DNA of 64,000 bases from assembly GCA_039822785.1 (NCBI GenBank), contig JBCBMO010000004.1, forward strand, positions 62,001-126,000. Reading direction: 5' to 3'. Each line of letters opens with the position of its first letter. The stretch's first letter is position 1. Under the pieces are notes generated by a model that saw only the letters and a program-made list of their open reading frames with translations, was not told where the DNA came from and ran no database searches. Positions 15,387 to 23,989 of the stretch are shown in pieces. The stretch is from Thermohalobaculum sp039822785. Its GTDB lineage: Bacteria > Pseudomonadota > Alphaproteobacteria > Rhodobacterales > Rhodobacteraceae. A program made the translations under genes and the position numbers.

Positions 15387-16454
15387 TCAGAGAGCGCCGT
15401 CGGCGGCCATCTGCATGTAGGTGGTGTCGAAGCGGAACTGGACGTTGCCCGCATCGCCCGTGGTCGAGCCGTCGGGATAGGCGACGCCCACGAAATCGGC
15501 GCTCGGCGCGCCCTCGCCCAGGATGCCCTTGTCGAACAGGAATTCCGCCACGCTGACCATGGTCTTGGGCAGATCCGCGCTCTGGGTGAAGGCCACGGCC
15601 TCCGCGGGATCGTAGAACATCTTGGTGGTGTCGAGCTGCGCCTTATAGCCCGCGAGGTCGGTGCCCGAGGCCTCCGCCATCGCGGTCAAGACCGCCTCGT
15701 CGCCCGCGGCCATCAGGCCCATGACCTCGTACCAGGCGCCGGCCATCGCCTTGCCAAAGGACGGGTTCGCCTCCAGCACCTCGGTGTTCACGACCATCAG
15801 GTCGATGATCTCGCCGGGGATGTCGGCGGAGGTGAAGACGAGGTTCGCGTCGCGGTCTTCCATGATGGAGGACAAGAGCGGGTTCCAGGTGACGACCACC
15901 TGCACGTCGTTGGTTTGATAGGCGGCGATCATGTCGGCGTCCGAGGTATTGACGACGCCCTCCAGATCCCCCTCCGACAGGCCGACACTGTCCAGGCCGC
16001 GCGCCAGCAGGTAGTGGCTGACCGACAGCTCCACCAGGTTCACCTTGGCGCCCTCGAGATCCTCAAGATCGTTGTCGCCGCCCTTGATGATCACCCCGTC
16101 GTTGCCGTTGGAGAAGTCGCCCACGATTAGCGCCGTGGTGTCGACCCCGCCGCCGGAGGGGATGGAGAGCGTGTCCATATTGGTCGCCGAGACGCCGTCG
16201 AAGGCGCCGGCGGTGTATTGGTTGATGCTCTCGATGTAGTCGTTGATCTGCACGATCTCGACGTCGATGCCGTATTTGTCGGCCCATTTGTCCATGATGC
16301 CGCTGTCCTCGAGATAGCCCCAAGGCATCCAGCCGACGTAGATCGACCAGGCGACGCGGAACTCGGTCTTCTCCTGCGCCGCCGCCGGCGCCGCGAGGCC
16401 GAGGGCGAGGATCGCGGCCGCCGCAGCGCCGCGCATGAGGGTGGAAGCTGTCAT
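15387..16454 (-). CDS. ABC transporter substrate-binding protein of guanidine/urea-carboxylase-region type
   Basis: A 355-residue periplasmic protein with signal peptide MTASTLMRGAAAAAILALGL ending near APAAAQEK. The mature part begins EFRVAWSIYVGWMPWGYLED and contains INQYTAGAFDGVSATNMDTL, a pattern typical of binding proteins encoded beside urea carboxylase (guanidine carboxylase) genes. The start at 16454 is preferred over an in-frame upstream start because it begins the signal peptide and has ACAGGGA 9 nt upstream; the longer frame would run through the riboswitch. A guanidine-I riboswitch precedes it at 16541-16663. Ligand guanidine is inferred from this control and from the adjacent hydrolase. 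Confidence 0.9.
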   Translation of the reverse strand: MTASTLMRGAAAAAILALGLAAPAAAQEKTEFRVAWSIYVGWMPWGYLEDSGIMDKWADKYGIDVEIVQINDYIESINQYTAGAFDGVSATNMDTLSIPSGGGVDTTALIVGDFSNGNDGVIIKGGDNDLEDLEGAKVNLVELSVSHYLLARGLDSVGLSEGDLEGVVNTSDADMIAAYQTNDVQVVVTWNPLLSSIMEDRDANLVFTSADIPGEIIDLMVVNTEVLEANPSFGKAMAGAWYEVMGLMAAGDEAVLTAMAEASGTDLAGYKAQLDTTKMFYDPAEAVAFTQSADLPKTMVSVAEFLFDKGILGEGAPSADFVGVAYPDGSTTGDAGNVQFRFDTTYMQMAADGAL

Positions 16455-16540
16455 GGTGATGTCCCTGTCCGTTCCTGTCCGTTCTTGCCGCGTCCTTAAT
16501 CGATGGCCGCAAAACGGGTGGAACGCATCACGGCCGAGCT

Positions 16541-16663
16541 TGGCAGTGCTCTCCCGGGATTTTGTCCCGCCGTGTACCGGGCCCGGAGTTTGCCGCGCCG
16601 GCGGCCCCTCTCGGACCAGCCCCACCGCCAAAGGCGGCGGGCGGAACCCTAGGCGCCCTGCCA
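16541..16663 (-). promoter_or_regulatory. Guanidine-I (ykkC subtype 1) riboswitch
   Basis: On the minus strand the element reads, in order: P1 5' strand TGGCAG (16663-16658), CTAGGGTTCCG (16652-16642), a hairpin, CTGGTCCGAGAG (16619-16608), then TACACGGCGGGACAAAA followed by TCCCGGGAGAG (ending 16549), and P1 3' strand CTGCCA (16546-16541). These are the conserved blocks of the guanidine-sensing ykkC RNA in the right order and spacing. It lies 87 nt upstream of the binding-protein ATG and starts just after a promoter-like pair. No T-rich terminator follows, so control is more likely of translation initiation or by another route. The tandem decamer GAACGGACAG just before the start (16479-16460) may be part of the expression platform. 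Confidence 0.95.
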
Positions 16664-16669
16664 GGACCA

Positions 16670-16699
16670 ATGATCGAAGGGGCCGCACGGCGAAGTCAA
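16670..16699 (-). promoter_or_regulatory. Candidate sigma-70 promoter of the guanidine importer operon
   Basis: On the minus strand TTGACT (16699-16694) and GATCAT (16675-16670) are separated by 18 bp. The predicted start would be close to 16663, where the riboswitch P1 stem begins, which supports the choice. The -10 match is poor. Confidence 0.45.
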
Positions 16700-16847
16700 G
16701 CAACCTTGGTCTAAGAATTGCGCATTGGATACGCGTTGCTCAGGGCGTAGGCACTCGCCGCTGGCATTCTCATCACCCGTGCAGGCCTAAGCGCGGGAGG
16801 TGGCCGAGGCGTGGGGCAGGGGCACCGCGCCTCGGAGCAGGGTCGGG

Positions 16848-19800
16848 TCAGACCAGATCGTAGCGGCCGGTCTCTGCGCTGAGGGCGGCGATATCCTCGA
16901 GCGTGTGCCAGGTCTCGCTATCGTACGAGATCTCCTCATCGACCTGCAGGACGGCCCTGTCGTCATCGAGGTCGACGACCCGCAGCACGGCGGTGTCCCC
17001 GCCCTCCATCGTCTGCATCGAGGCGAGGAAGCCTTGGTCACCGTCGACGTCGTCGAAGGAGACGGCCTTGTTTCGGTGGCTGACCTTGGCGTCGAAGACA
17101 TCGATCGGGCCGTCGGTGCCGTACTCGATCGCGATCCAGTCGACCGTTTCACTGGCGTGCTGGCCGTCGGCGTCCTCCTCCTCCTGCATCAGGAAGCTGA
17201 AGCCGCCGGTGCCGGTGTCGGTGACCCGGGTGGTTACCGCTGCGTCGTCGGCCACGCTGCTGACCTGGGTGAAGACCGCGGGGGTGTCGTCGAACCCGCC
17301 AATCGTCACCGTGGTCGTCGCATCGTTCACCGCCGTGGCGCGGCCGGCAGAGATCGTCTGACCATTGTCGAGGGTATGCGTGCCGGCACTGACCGCCATC
17401 CAGCTCACGGTCTCGGCCATATGGCTCCCGTCCAGATAGTCCCACTCGTCGATCTGGAACTTGAAGCCTGTGTCGGTGACATCCTTGATCCGCATCATCG
17501 CCGGATCTTCGCCGTTCAGGGTGAGCGGGCCCATCACGACGCGCGCATCCTCGATCGCGGCGGAGAAGGTGACGACGTGCCACTCGTCGCTGTCCTCCTG
17601 ATCGATCTGCACCGACCCGATCTCCATCGCCGGATCAGACGCGTCGCCCTGATCGGTGCCGGGGTCGTCAGTGTTGTCGTCGGGTGTCGAGGTACCGGTC
17701 ACCGTCAGCGAGATGTCGACGGTCTCCAGCAGCTCACCGTTTGCGCCGTTCTCGCTATAGGCCTCGAGCTTGAAGTCATAGGTGCCGGGCTCGTAGGTCC
17801 AGCCGCCCCTCAGATCGTCCCAGCCGCGGTCGGCGAACTGGGCATAGGGCTCGAAGTTCTCGACCCGCTGACCGCCCTCATAGGTCATGCGGACGCTCTC
17901 GATCGCCTCGCCCGCCTCGGTCTCGCCGGCGGCGACGGCGAGGTTGCGCCCCTCGAGCAGGCTCATGTCCAGCGTCGTCTCCGAGCTGAGAGCCGAGACC
18001 AGTTCGCCGGTGTCGGTGTCATAGAGGCCGACCGACAGCATGGTCGCCTCGCTGCCGGTATCCTCGTCTTCCGGCTCCTCGGGCTCCTCCGGCTCGTCGG
18101 GGGTCTCCGGCTCCTCCGGCTCGTCAGGTGTGTCCGGCTCCTCGGGCTCGTCGGGCGTGTCCGGCTCTTCCGGGTCGTCGGGATAGGTCGGCGAGTCCGG
18201 ATCGTCGCCCGGGTCGTCCGTCGGGGGCGGCGTGGTCTGTTCGCCGATCCCGATCATGACGGGATCGCTGCCGCCCTCATGGAGCAGGATCGCCTCCACC
18301 TGGCTGATCGGCCGGTCGTAAAGCGCCAGATGCTCGATCTCGCCGTCGTAGAACCACTCGAGCCGATCGTCCTCCTCCCAGCGCTTGCGGGTGGAGGCGC
18401 CGATCATCGTGTCCTCGGCGTTCAGGCTGATGCCCTGGGGCATTGCCTCGTCCTCGTCGACCAGCACACCGTCGAGATATAGCTTCAAGCCGTCGGGCCC
18501 GAAGGTGAAGGCGATGTCGTAGGTTTCGCCCTCCTCCAGGATCCGCTTGCTGTGCAGGTAGGTGCTGCTGTCGGTGTCCTGGATCCGAACCTCGATACGG
18601 CCGTCGTTGATCGACACCGTGAGGTGGCCGCCGTCCTTGAAGCCGGAGTGATCCTTGGAGAAGAGCGCCTGCTGGCCATCGACGGTGTCGGCGGTGAAGC
18701 GCATCGCCAGCGTGCCCTCGGTCAGGGCGTGGTCGCTGTCGTGCGGGATCTCGTAGCCGCCGGTGCCGTCGAAGGTGCCGCTGGCATAGGACATGACCAT
18801 CGCGGGCGCATCGCCCGGATTGATCGTGTTGCCCTCCATCGTGACCTGATCGAGCCAGGGGTTCTCGGAGTAGGCCTCCGGATCGCTCTCGATCGGATTG
18901 CCCTCGACATCGCGGCTGTCTATGCCGAACAGCTCCGTGCCGTCCGGCAGGGTCTTGGTGCGCGTCTCGCCGGTGGGGGCCAGGGCCTCCTGCAGCTCGT
19001 CGATCGTGTCCACGATGCCGTAGTGGACGCCGGCATCGGTGATGATGTCGTCCTCATCCACCAGATCGCCGTAGACCACGATGTAGCCGAGGTAATCCTC
19101 GTCGTGCGCGCCGCCGCCATTACCCTGCTGAGAGTAGGCGGTGATGATCGACACCACCGTGTCGTTCACGCCGTTCTCGTCGGTGTCGATGGACTTGTAG
19201 TCGACCTTCACCTCGGTGGTGTGGCCCTTGACCGAGATCGTGTCCTCGGAGGCGTTGTAGTCGGTGATGATGTCGATGCCGAAGCCGTCGACCCAGTGGT
19301 CGTGGAGGTATTTGTTCTCACCCGCGACCCCGTGCCAGTGGATCATCCGGTTCGGCATCGCGTGCTCGAGCAGGATGTCCTTCTTGCCGTTGATGTAGGT
19401 CTCGAAGCGGAACTCGTCCGCGCCAGCACCGCCGGTCAGGATATCGTCGGCGATGAGCGGCTGATCGATCCAGTCGATCAGCTTCAGGTATTGCTCGTCG
19501 ACCGACGGGTCCTCGTACTGGTCAAGCTCGCGGCTGTTCTCCCCGATCACCAACTGGCCGATGCGCTGCTCGCCCATATCGGCGCCCGACAGCAGGATGT
19601 CGTTGCCGTTGCCGCCGTCCAGCCGGTCCGAGCCGCGCCCGCCGTCCAGGAAGTCGTTGCCGTTGCCGCCCTCGATCCAGTCGTCGCCATAGCCGCCATG
19701 GACCGTGTCGCTGCCATTGCCCGCGTCGATGATGTCGTCGCCCGCGCCGCCGTCGATCTTGTCGTTGCCGCCGTTGCCGTTGATCGTGTCGTCGCTGGCC

Positions 19801-22439
19801 AGCATCGGCTGCGGCCCCGAGGGCGCCGTCAGGGCCGTGCCCGGCCCCTCGTTGATCAGCTTCTTGATCTCGGCACCGTCCAGCGCGTCTTCCTTGTCCG
19901 AGCCGCCCCAGATGCCGAAGCCTGCCATCGCGCCCTCGAAGGCGCTGTCCAGATCCTCGTCGTCGGATGCGAACTCGGCCGCGGTCTCATTGCGATCCGT
20001 GCGCCGCTGGTCGGCGCCGAAGACCCAGGGCTCCTGGTTCTGCAGGATATAGGCCTCGCCGTAGGCACCCGGGTTGGGGACGTCGCCGGTGACCGCCTTC
20101 CAGGCATTGTCCCGGATCGCGTTGCCGTTCTTGTAGACGGTCACCCCGTCCTCGGTGAAAGACACCGCGAGGTGGGTCCACTCCCCCTCTGTCAGGACCG
20201 GGTTCTTGGTCTCCCACTCCTTGTTCCCCTCGCCGTTGCCAGGGGCAAAGCGCAGGTGCAGATGGCCGTCATCCTCCTGGATCAGGCGGAAGTGGCCGCC
20301 CTCGCCGCTGTTGCGCTGATCCTTGGTGACGATGGCGCCGGTCTCGTCCAGGTTATCCGCCCGCACCCAGAGCGCGATGGTCCCCTGGGTGACCTCATAG
20401 GCGGTATCGTGCTCCAGATAGGCGAACTGATCCTCGCCGTTGAAGCTGATGGCCGTGCCCGGCGTGCCGTCGGGACCCTCGGTGGCCGCATCGGTCCGCA
20501 ACAGCGCCTGGTTCTCGTAGAGCGTATAGGTCTTGATCGCCGCCTGTTCGCCGCGCCCGTCCTCATAGGCGCCGTCGGTGCCGCCCGCCATGGACCAGTA
20601 GCCCAGCGCACCCGGCAGGCCGTCGCCCTCCACCGGGGCCGGCGTGTCAGGGGCAAGCGTGTTGCCGCTGTTGTCGCCCTCGATGGTCTGCCCCGCGGCC
20701 GTCTCCACGGTCAGCTGCTCGAAGGGGTCGCGCGTCAGTTCCACCTCGACCATGGGCGTGGGGTCGGCAAAGCTCGCCTCGGCCAGGAAGGGGTTTTCCA
20801 GGTAGTCCTCGGGGCTGCCGGTGACCGCGCCCCAGCCGCCGTCGCTCTCGCGCGTGTCGTAGCCATAGACGGTCTCGCCGTCGATCTCGGTCACCTTGGT
20901 CTCGCCAAGGGGGAAGAGCGCCTCCTCGATCTCGTCGAAGGTCTCGACCACGCCATAGGTGACCCCGGCATCGACCAGGATATCGCTCTTCTCGACCCGG
21001 TCGCCGTGCACGATGATCTGGCCCAGCAGATCCTGGTCATGGGCACCGCCGGCACGGGCGTTGTCGCTGGCACAGTGGCACTTGGCCTCGCCCGTCGCGA
21101 CGCAGGGACCGGACTGGTTCGACCAGACGGTGATGATCGTCTCCACGTCGCCGTCGCCGTCGGTGTCGCGATAGGAGACGTCGCAGATCTCCGCCGTGTG
21201 CCCGGCGATGACGATCTGGTCCTCCTCGGCGTTGAAGTCCGTGATCATGTCGATGCCGAAGCTGTCGACCCAGTGATCGTGCACGTAGGTGTTCTCGCCG
21301 GCGACGCCGCCCCAGTTGATGGTGCCGTCGCTGCGCACGTGCTTCTCGATGATCTCGAGCTTGGCGTTGATGAGCGGGGTGAAGAGGAAGGTGTCCTTGC
21401 CCTCGCCCCCCGTCAGGATGTCGTCGGCGACCAGGGCCTGCTTCTCCCAGCCGATCAGCTTTTGGCGGTCATAGTTGACCTCGCCGTTGTCCGGGCGGGT
21501 GACGTTGCCGACGACGATCTGGCCGATCTTCTGCTCGCCCGCATCGGAGCGGGAGACGATGGTGTCGTCGCCCGTGCCGCCCTTGACCCAGTCGCTGCCG
21601 CGCCCGCCGATCAGGACGTCGTTGCCGCCGCCACCGTCGATGTTGTCATCGCCGTAGCCGCCATAGACGGTGTCGTCGCCCTCGCCCGCATTGACGACAT
21701 CGTCGCCGCCCATGGCATCGATCACGTCGGCGCCCGCGGTGCCGTTGATGGTCTCGGGGTCATCGACGATGGCTTCGCCCAGGGTCTGAGAGGGATGGTA
21801 GTCCTCCACCGGGATCAGCGGGGCTCCTGCGGGGTTGTCGATGATGTCATCGGCTGCCGTGTAGAACGCGCTCTGATCCACGGGCATCCCGTCGATCTCA
21901 AGGCTGACGCTCTGGGGGCCGCCCTGGTCGAAGTAGAGCAGTTCGATCGGATAGAGCCCGCCGTCGAACTCGGCGACGCGAGACGTCGTCTCCGCGCCGC
22001 GGATGCCCTCGAAACTCGAGAAATCGACGCCGCCGATGCTGAGCGCGAAGCCATCGTCTGAGGTCACGCTGATCTCATGCGTCCCCTCGGGGATGTACAT
22101 GAAGCCCGTGAAGACCATGCCGGAGGGGCCCATCTCCAGGTTGCCCAGCCCCTCCAGGCTATCGCCGTCCTCCTCCAGGAACTCCTTGATGGTCGTGTCG
22201 CTCTTGCGCGTGCCATAGGTGATCTCGGTGGAGGTGAAAGTCGCGACCTGGTTACCCGCCGCGATCGCACCGCGAAGGTCGTCGATCGACCGCATGCTCC
22301 CGTTGGTGATGTAGGCCGCGCCCGACAGGCCGGTGCCCGTGGTCGGCACGCCCGGGATCTCGGCGGTGGTTTTGGCGAGGGTCATGCCGTTCGGCGTGTC
22401 GATCTCGTTCGCGGGGTAGAACGTCGGATAGGCAGTCAT
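16848..22439 (-). CDS. Large secreted protein with PA14, RTX, LamG and H-lectin-like repeats
   Basis: An 1863-residue acidic protein without signal peptide, as for type I secretion. Domains by position: PA14-like (about 60-195, VFTGFMYIPEGTHEISVTSD); RTX nonapeptides (about 230-300, GGDDVVNAGEGDDTVYGGYG); a module with the motif VAGENTYVHDHWVDSFGID; LamG/concanavalin-like (about 600-860); second RTX block (about 880-955); second copy of the HDHWVD module; second LamG (about 1200-1395); acidic Pro-Glu linker (about 1403-1463); and C-terminal repeats resembling H-type lectin (WHVVTFSAAIEDARVV; EWDYLDGSHMAETVSW; three degenerate copies). RTX sites bind Ca2+; LamG and lectin-like parts suggest glycan or surface binding. 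Start ATG 22439 is the first Met and begins a family-like TAYPTFYPANEIDTPNG. No T1SS genes are in the window. Confidence 0.88.
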   Translation of the reverse strand: MTAYPTFYPANEIDTPNGMTLAKTTAEIPGVPTTGTGLSGAAYITNGSMRSIDDLRGAIAAGNQVATFTSTEITYGTRKSDTTIKEFLEEDGDSLEGLGNLEMGPSGMVFTGFMYIPEGTHEISVTSDDGFALSIGGVDFSSFEGIRGAETTSRVAEFDGGLYPIELLYFDQGGPQSVSLEIDGMPVDQSAFYTAADDIIDNPAGAPLIPVEDYHPSQTLGEAIVDDPETINGTAGADVIDAMGGDDVVNAGEGDDTVYGGYGDDNIDGGGGNDVLIGGRGSDWVKGGTGDDTIVSRSDAGEQKIGQIVVGNVTRPDNGEVNYDRQKLIGWEKQALVADDILTGGEGKDTFLFTPLINAKLEIIEKHVRSDGTINWGGVAGENTYVHDHWVDSFGIDMITDFNAEEDQIVIAGHTAEICDVSYRDTDGDGDVETIITVWSNQSGPCVATGEAKCHCASDNARAGGAHDQDLLGQIIVHGDRVEKSDILVDAGVTYGVVETFDEIEEALFPLGETKVTEIDGETVYGYDTRESDGGWGAVTGSPEDYLENPFLAEASFADPTPMVEVELTRDPFEQLTVETAAGQTIEGDNSGNTLAPDTPAPVEGDGLPGALGYWSMAGGTDGAYEDGRGEQAAIKTYTLYENQALLRTDAATEGPDGTPGTAISFNGEDQFAYLEHDTAYEVTQGTIALWVRADNLDETGAIVTKDQRNSGEGGHFRLIQEDDGHLHLRFAPGNGEGNKEWETKNPVLTEGEWTHLAVSFTEDGVTVYKNGNAIRDNAWKAVTGDVPNPGAYGEAYILQNQEPWVFGADQRRTDRNETAAEFASDDEDLDSAFEGAMAGFGIWGGSDKEDALDGAEIKKLINEGPGTALTAPSGPQPMLASDDTINGNGGNDKIDGGAGDDIIDAGNGSDTVHGGYGDDWIEGGNGNDFLDGGRGSDRLDGGNGNDILLSGADMGEQRIGQLVIGENSRELDQYEDPSVDEQYLKLIDWIDQPLIADDILTGGAGADEFRFETYINGKKDILLEHAMPNRMIHWHGVAGENKYLHDHWVDGFGIDIITDYNASEDTISVKGHTTEVKVDYKSIDTDENGVNDTVVSIITAYSQQGNGGGAHDEDYLGYIVVYGDLVDEDDIITDAGVHYGIVDTIDELQEALAPTGETRTKTLPDGTELFGIDSRDVEGNPIESDPEAYSENPWLDQVTMEGNTINPGDAPAMVMSYASGTFDGTGGYEIPHDSDHALTEGTLAMRFTADTVDGQQALFSKDHSGFKDGGHLTVSINDGRIEVRIQDTDSSTYLHSKRILEEGETYDIAFTFGPDGLKLYLDGVLVDEDEAMPQGISLNAEDTMIGASTRKRWEEDDRLEWFYDGEIEHLALYDRPISQVEAILLHEGGSDPVMIGIGEQTTPPPTDDPGDDPDSPTYPDDPEEPDTPDEPEEPDTPDEPEEPETPDEPEEPEEPEDEDTGSEATMLSVGLYDTDTGELVSALSSETTLDMSLLEGRNLAVAAGETEAGEAIESVRMTYEGGQRVENFEPYAQFADRGWDDLRGGWTYEPGTYDFKLEAYSENGANGELLETVDISLTVTGTSTPDDNTDDPGTDQGDASDPAMEIGSVQIDQEDSDEWHVVTFSAAIEDARVVMGPLTLNGEDPAMMRIKDVTDTGFKFQIDEWDYLDGSHMAETVSWMAVSAGTHTLDNGQTISAGRATAVNDATTTVTIGGFDDTPAVFTQVSSVADDAAVTTRVTDTGTGGFSFLMQEEEDADGQHASETVDWIAIEYGTDGPIDVFDAKVSHRNKAVSFDDVDGDQGFLASMQTMEGGDTAVLRVVDLDDDRAVLQVDEEISYDSETWHTLEDIAALSAETGRYDLV
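18071..18180 (-). repeat. 27-bp coding minisatellite encoding an acidic Pro-rich linker
   Basis: Within the RTX/LamG gene a 9-residue unit EEPDTPDEP is repeated two exact times and once as EEPETPDEP, flanked by degenerate copies (EEPEEPEDE; DPDSPTYPDDP). The corresponding 27-bp DNA repeats are near-identical. This makes an extended, negatively charged spacer between LamG2 and the C-terminal lectin-like repeats and is prone to copy-number change. Confidence 0.85.
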
Positions 22440-23125
22440 CGTGCAGCTCCATCGTCGGGCTTGCTGTCATGTCGGGCGGGGTGCGCAGACGCGCTTACGG
22501 CGGGCTCTGGGGGCGGGCCGTCCGGCCGATGCGCCGCCGACGCACGGGGGTCTTCCGCCCCTGCGTCAGGGCGCCGTGTCGGCGCAAACAAATCGGCGAG
22601 CCCCGCGGAGCCGCAGGCACAAATCATCGGTCACATCTCATCGATGCGCTGAACCGTGTCAGCGAGTGATTGAAGGGACGCGACGAGCGCTGTGCGCGGA
22701 GAACTCGATAACGAACCTGTGCGTTGTACTATGCGGTTTGGCTGAATGGTATGTTGAGAGTTGGCCCATTTCTGAGGCTGCGACGCGGATTGCCCCGATT
22801 GTGCCCCAATTTCGCCGATATCCTTAAGGTCAAGGTCAATAAGGCTGCGGCCGAAAACCGGGGATTAGGTCTGATTATCATGCATTTGCCGAATAGGATT
22901 CCACGTATCCAGATAGAATGCACAACGGATGGTGTCCCAAAATAGCCATACTTTTTAACAAAATAAGGCAGCGAGTTCCCGCAACTCTAGGCTGAATAGC
23001 GCGCTGCCCTCTCACGGCACGCGAAGGGCACTTTCGACACGCGTGTGGGCGATGGCAACCATGCAATCTGCGGTGGCGACTCAATCCTACGGCCGCCGGG
23101 CGCTGGACCTGCCCTAAGGGCCACT
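22440..23125. other. 686-bp intergenic region, AT-rich between about 22640 and 23000
   Basis: No supported gene. The half next to the RTX gene is GC-rich and the segment 22700-22990 is markedly AT-rich for this genome, with TACTTTTTAACAAAATAAGG at 22948. A 73-codon frame at 22724-22945 lacks an RBS, domain or native codon use. The region most likely carries promoter and upstream control sites for the RTX gene (minus strand). No tRNA, terminator with T-run or clear repeat was found. Confidence 0.55.
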
Positions 23126-23920
23126 TCAGGGGGCGATTGGCACGCCCTCGCCGCGGATGATCCGGGACAGGGCGGCCAGCCCGTCCGTCAGCGCGGCGGG
23201 GCCCGGCTGCAGGATCAGGGGGCTCTTGATCTCGTAAAGGCGCCCGTTCCGGACCGCCGGGATGGCCTGCCATCCCGGTCGCTCCGCGATCCGCGCCGGG
23301 GCGAATTTCTTGCCGCACCACGACCCGATCACGATCTCCGGTGCCGCCGCGGCGATGTCCTGCGGCGCGATGATCCGGTCGCGCGCGGCTTGCTGGCGCC
23401 GAAGGTGCGCAAAGCAGTCCTGACCGCCGGCGATCTCGATCAGCTCGGACACCCAGCCGATCCCCGTGATGATGGGATCGTCCCACTCCTCGAAGTAGAC
23501 CCGCGGGGCGACGGCGGGCGCCGCGGCCCGGGCCCCGGCCAGCCGCGCCTCCAGCCTCGCCCGTAACACCGCCGCCCGTTCAGCCGCCCCGACCAGCGCG
23601 CCGAGGGTGCCGATCATGTCCAGGATCCCCGCCACACAGCGCTGGTTGAAGGCATGCACGGCCACCCCCTCGCGGATGAGCCCCGCCGCGATCTCCGCCT
23701 GCAGGTCGGAGAAGGTGAGGACCACATCCGGCTTCAAGCCGAGGATCTTGGGGATATCGGCGGAGGTGAAGGCGCCCACCCGCGGTTTCTCGCGCCGCAC
23801 TTGGGGCGGGCGCACCGCATAGCCTGTCACGCCCACGATCCGATGATCCTCGCCCATCAGATACAGCGCCTCCACCGTCTCCTCGGTCAGACAGACGATC
23901 CGCTCGGGCGGGAAGGGCAT
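23126..23920 (-). CDS. Cobalamin/helical-backbone metal-receptor binding protein (BtuF-like) without signal peptide
   Basis: A 264-residue protein of the BtuF/FepB fold. It begins PPERIVCLTEETVEALYLMG, followed by GVTGYAVRPP, PRVGAFTSADIPKILGLKPD and VVLTFSDLQAEI, then FEEWDDPIITGIGWVSELIEIAGG, all standard for periplasmic cobalamin or siderophore receptors. No hydrophobic leader precedes this, so the product is predicted to stay in the cytoplasm unless an unseen start exists; the upstream frame is open but overlaps pheS antisense and lacks a signal peptide. No permease or ATPase is adjacent. Many alphaproteobacteria carry such lone homologs; ligand unknown. Confidence 0.8.
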   Translation of the reverse strand: MPFPPERIVCLTEETVEALYLMGEDHRIVGVTGYAVRPPQVRREKPRVGAFTSADIPKILGLKPDVVLTFSDLQAEIAAGLIREGVAVHAFNQRCVAGILDMIGTLGALVGAAERAAVLRARLEARLAGARAAAPAVAPRVYFEEWDDPIITGIGWVSELIEIAGGQDCFAHLRRQQAARDRIIAPQDIAAAAPEIVIGSWCGKKFAPARIAERPGWQAIPAVRNGRLYEIKSPLILQPGPAALTDGLAALSRIIRGEGVPIAP

Positions 23921-23989
23921 CGCGGCCTCCTCGTTGCATTTTCGCCGCCCCGTGGTATCCGGGCGCCGCACGGCTGGGGAGAGGCGAGC

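Noticed and set aside
18552..22061. Very long open frame antisense to the RTX/LamG gene
   Set aside because: It is a mirror effect of biased codons in the real gene; the product is a low-complexity Asp/Val/Ala-rich sequence without domains.
22735..22800. Plus-strand segment beginning GGTTTGGCTGAATGGTATGT that looks like a tRNA start
   Set aside because: No anticodon or T arms and no pairing acceptor ends.
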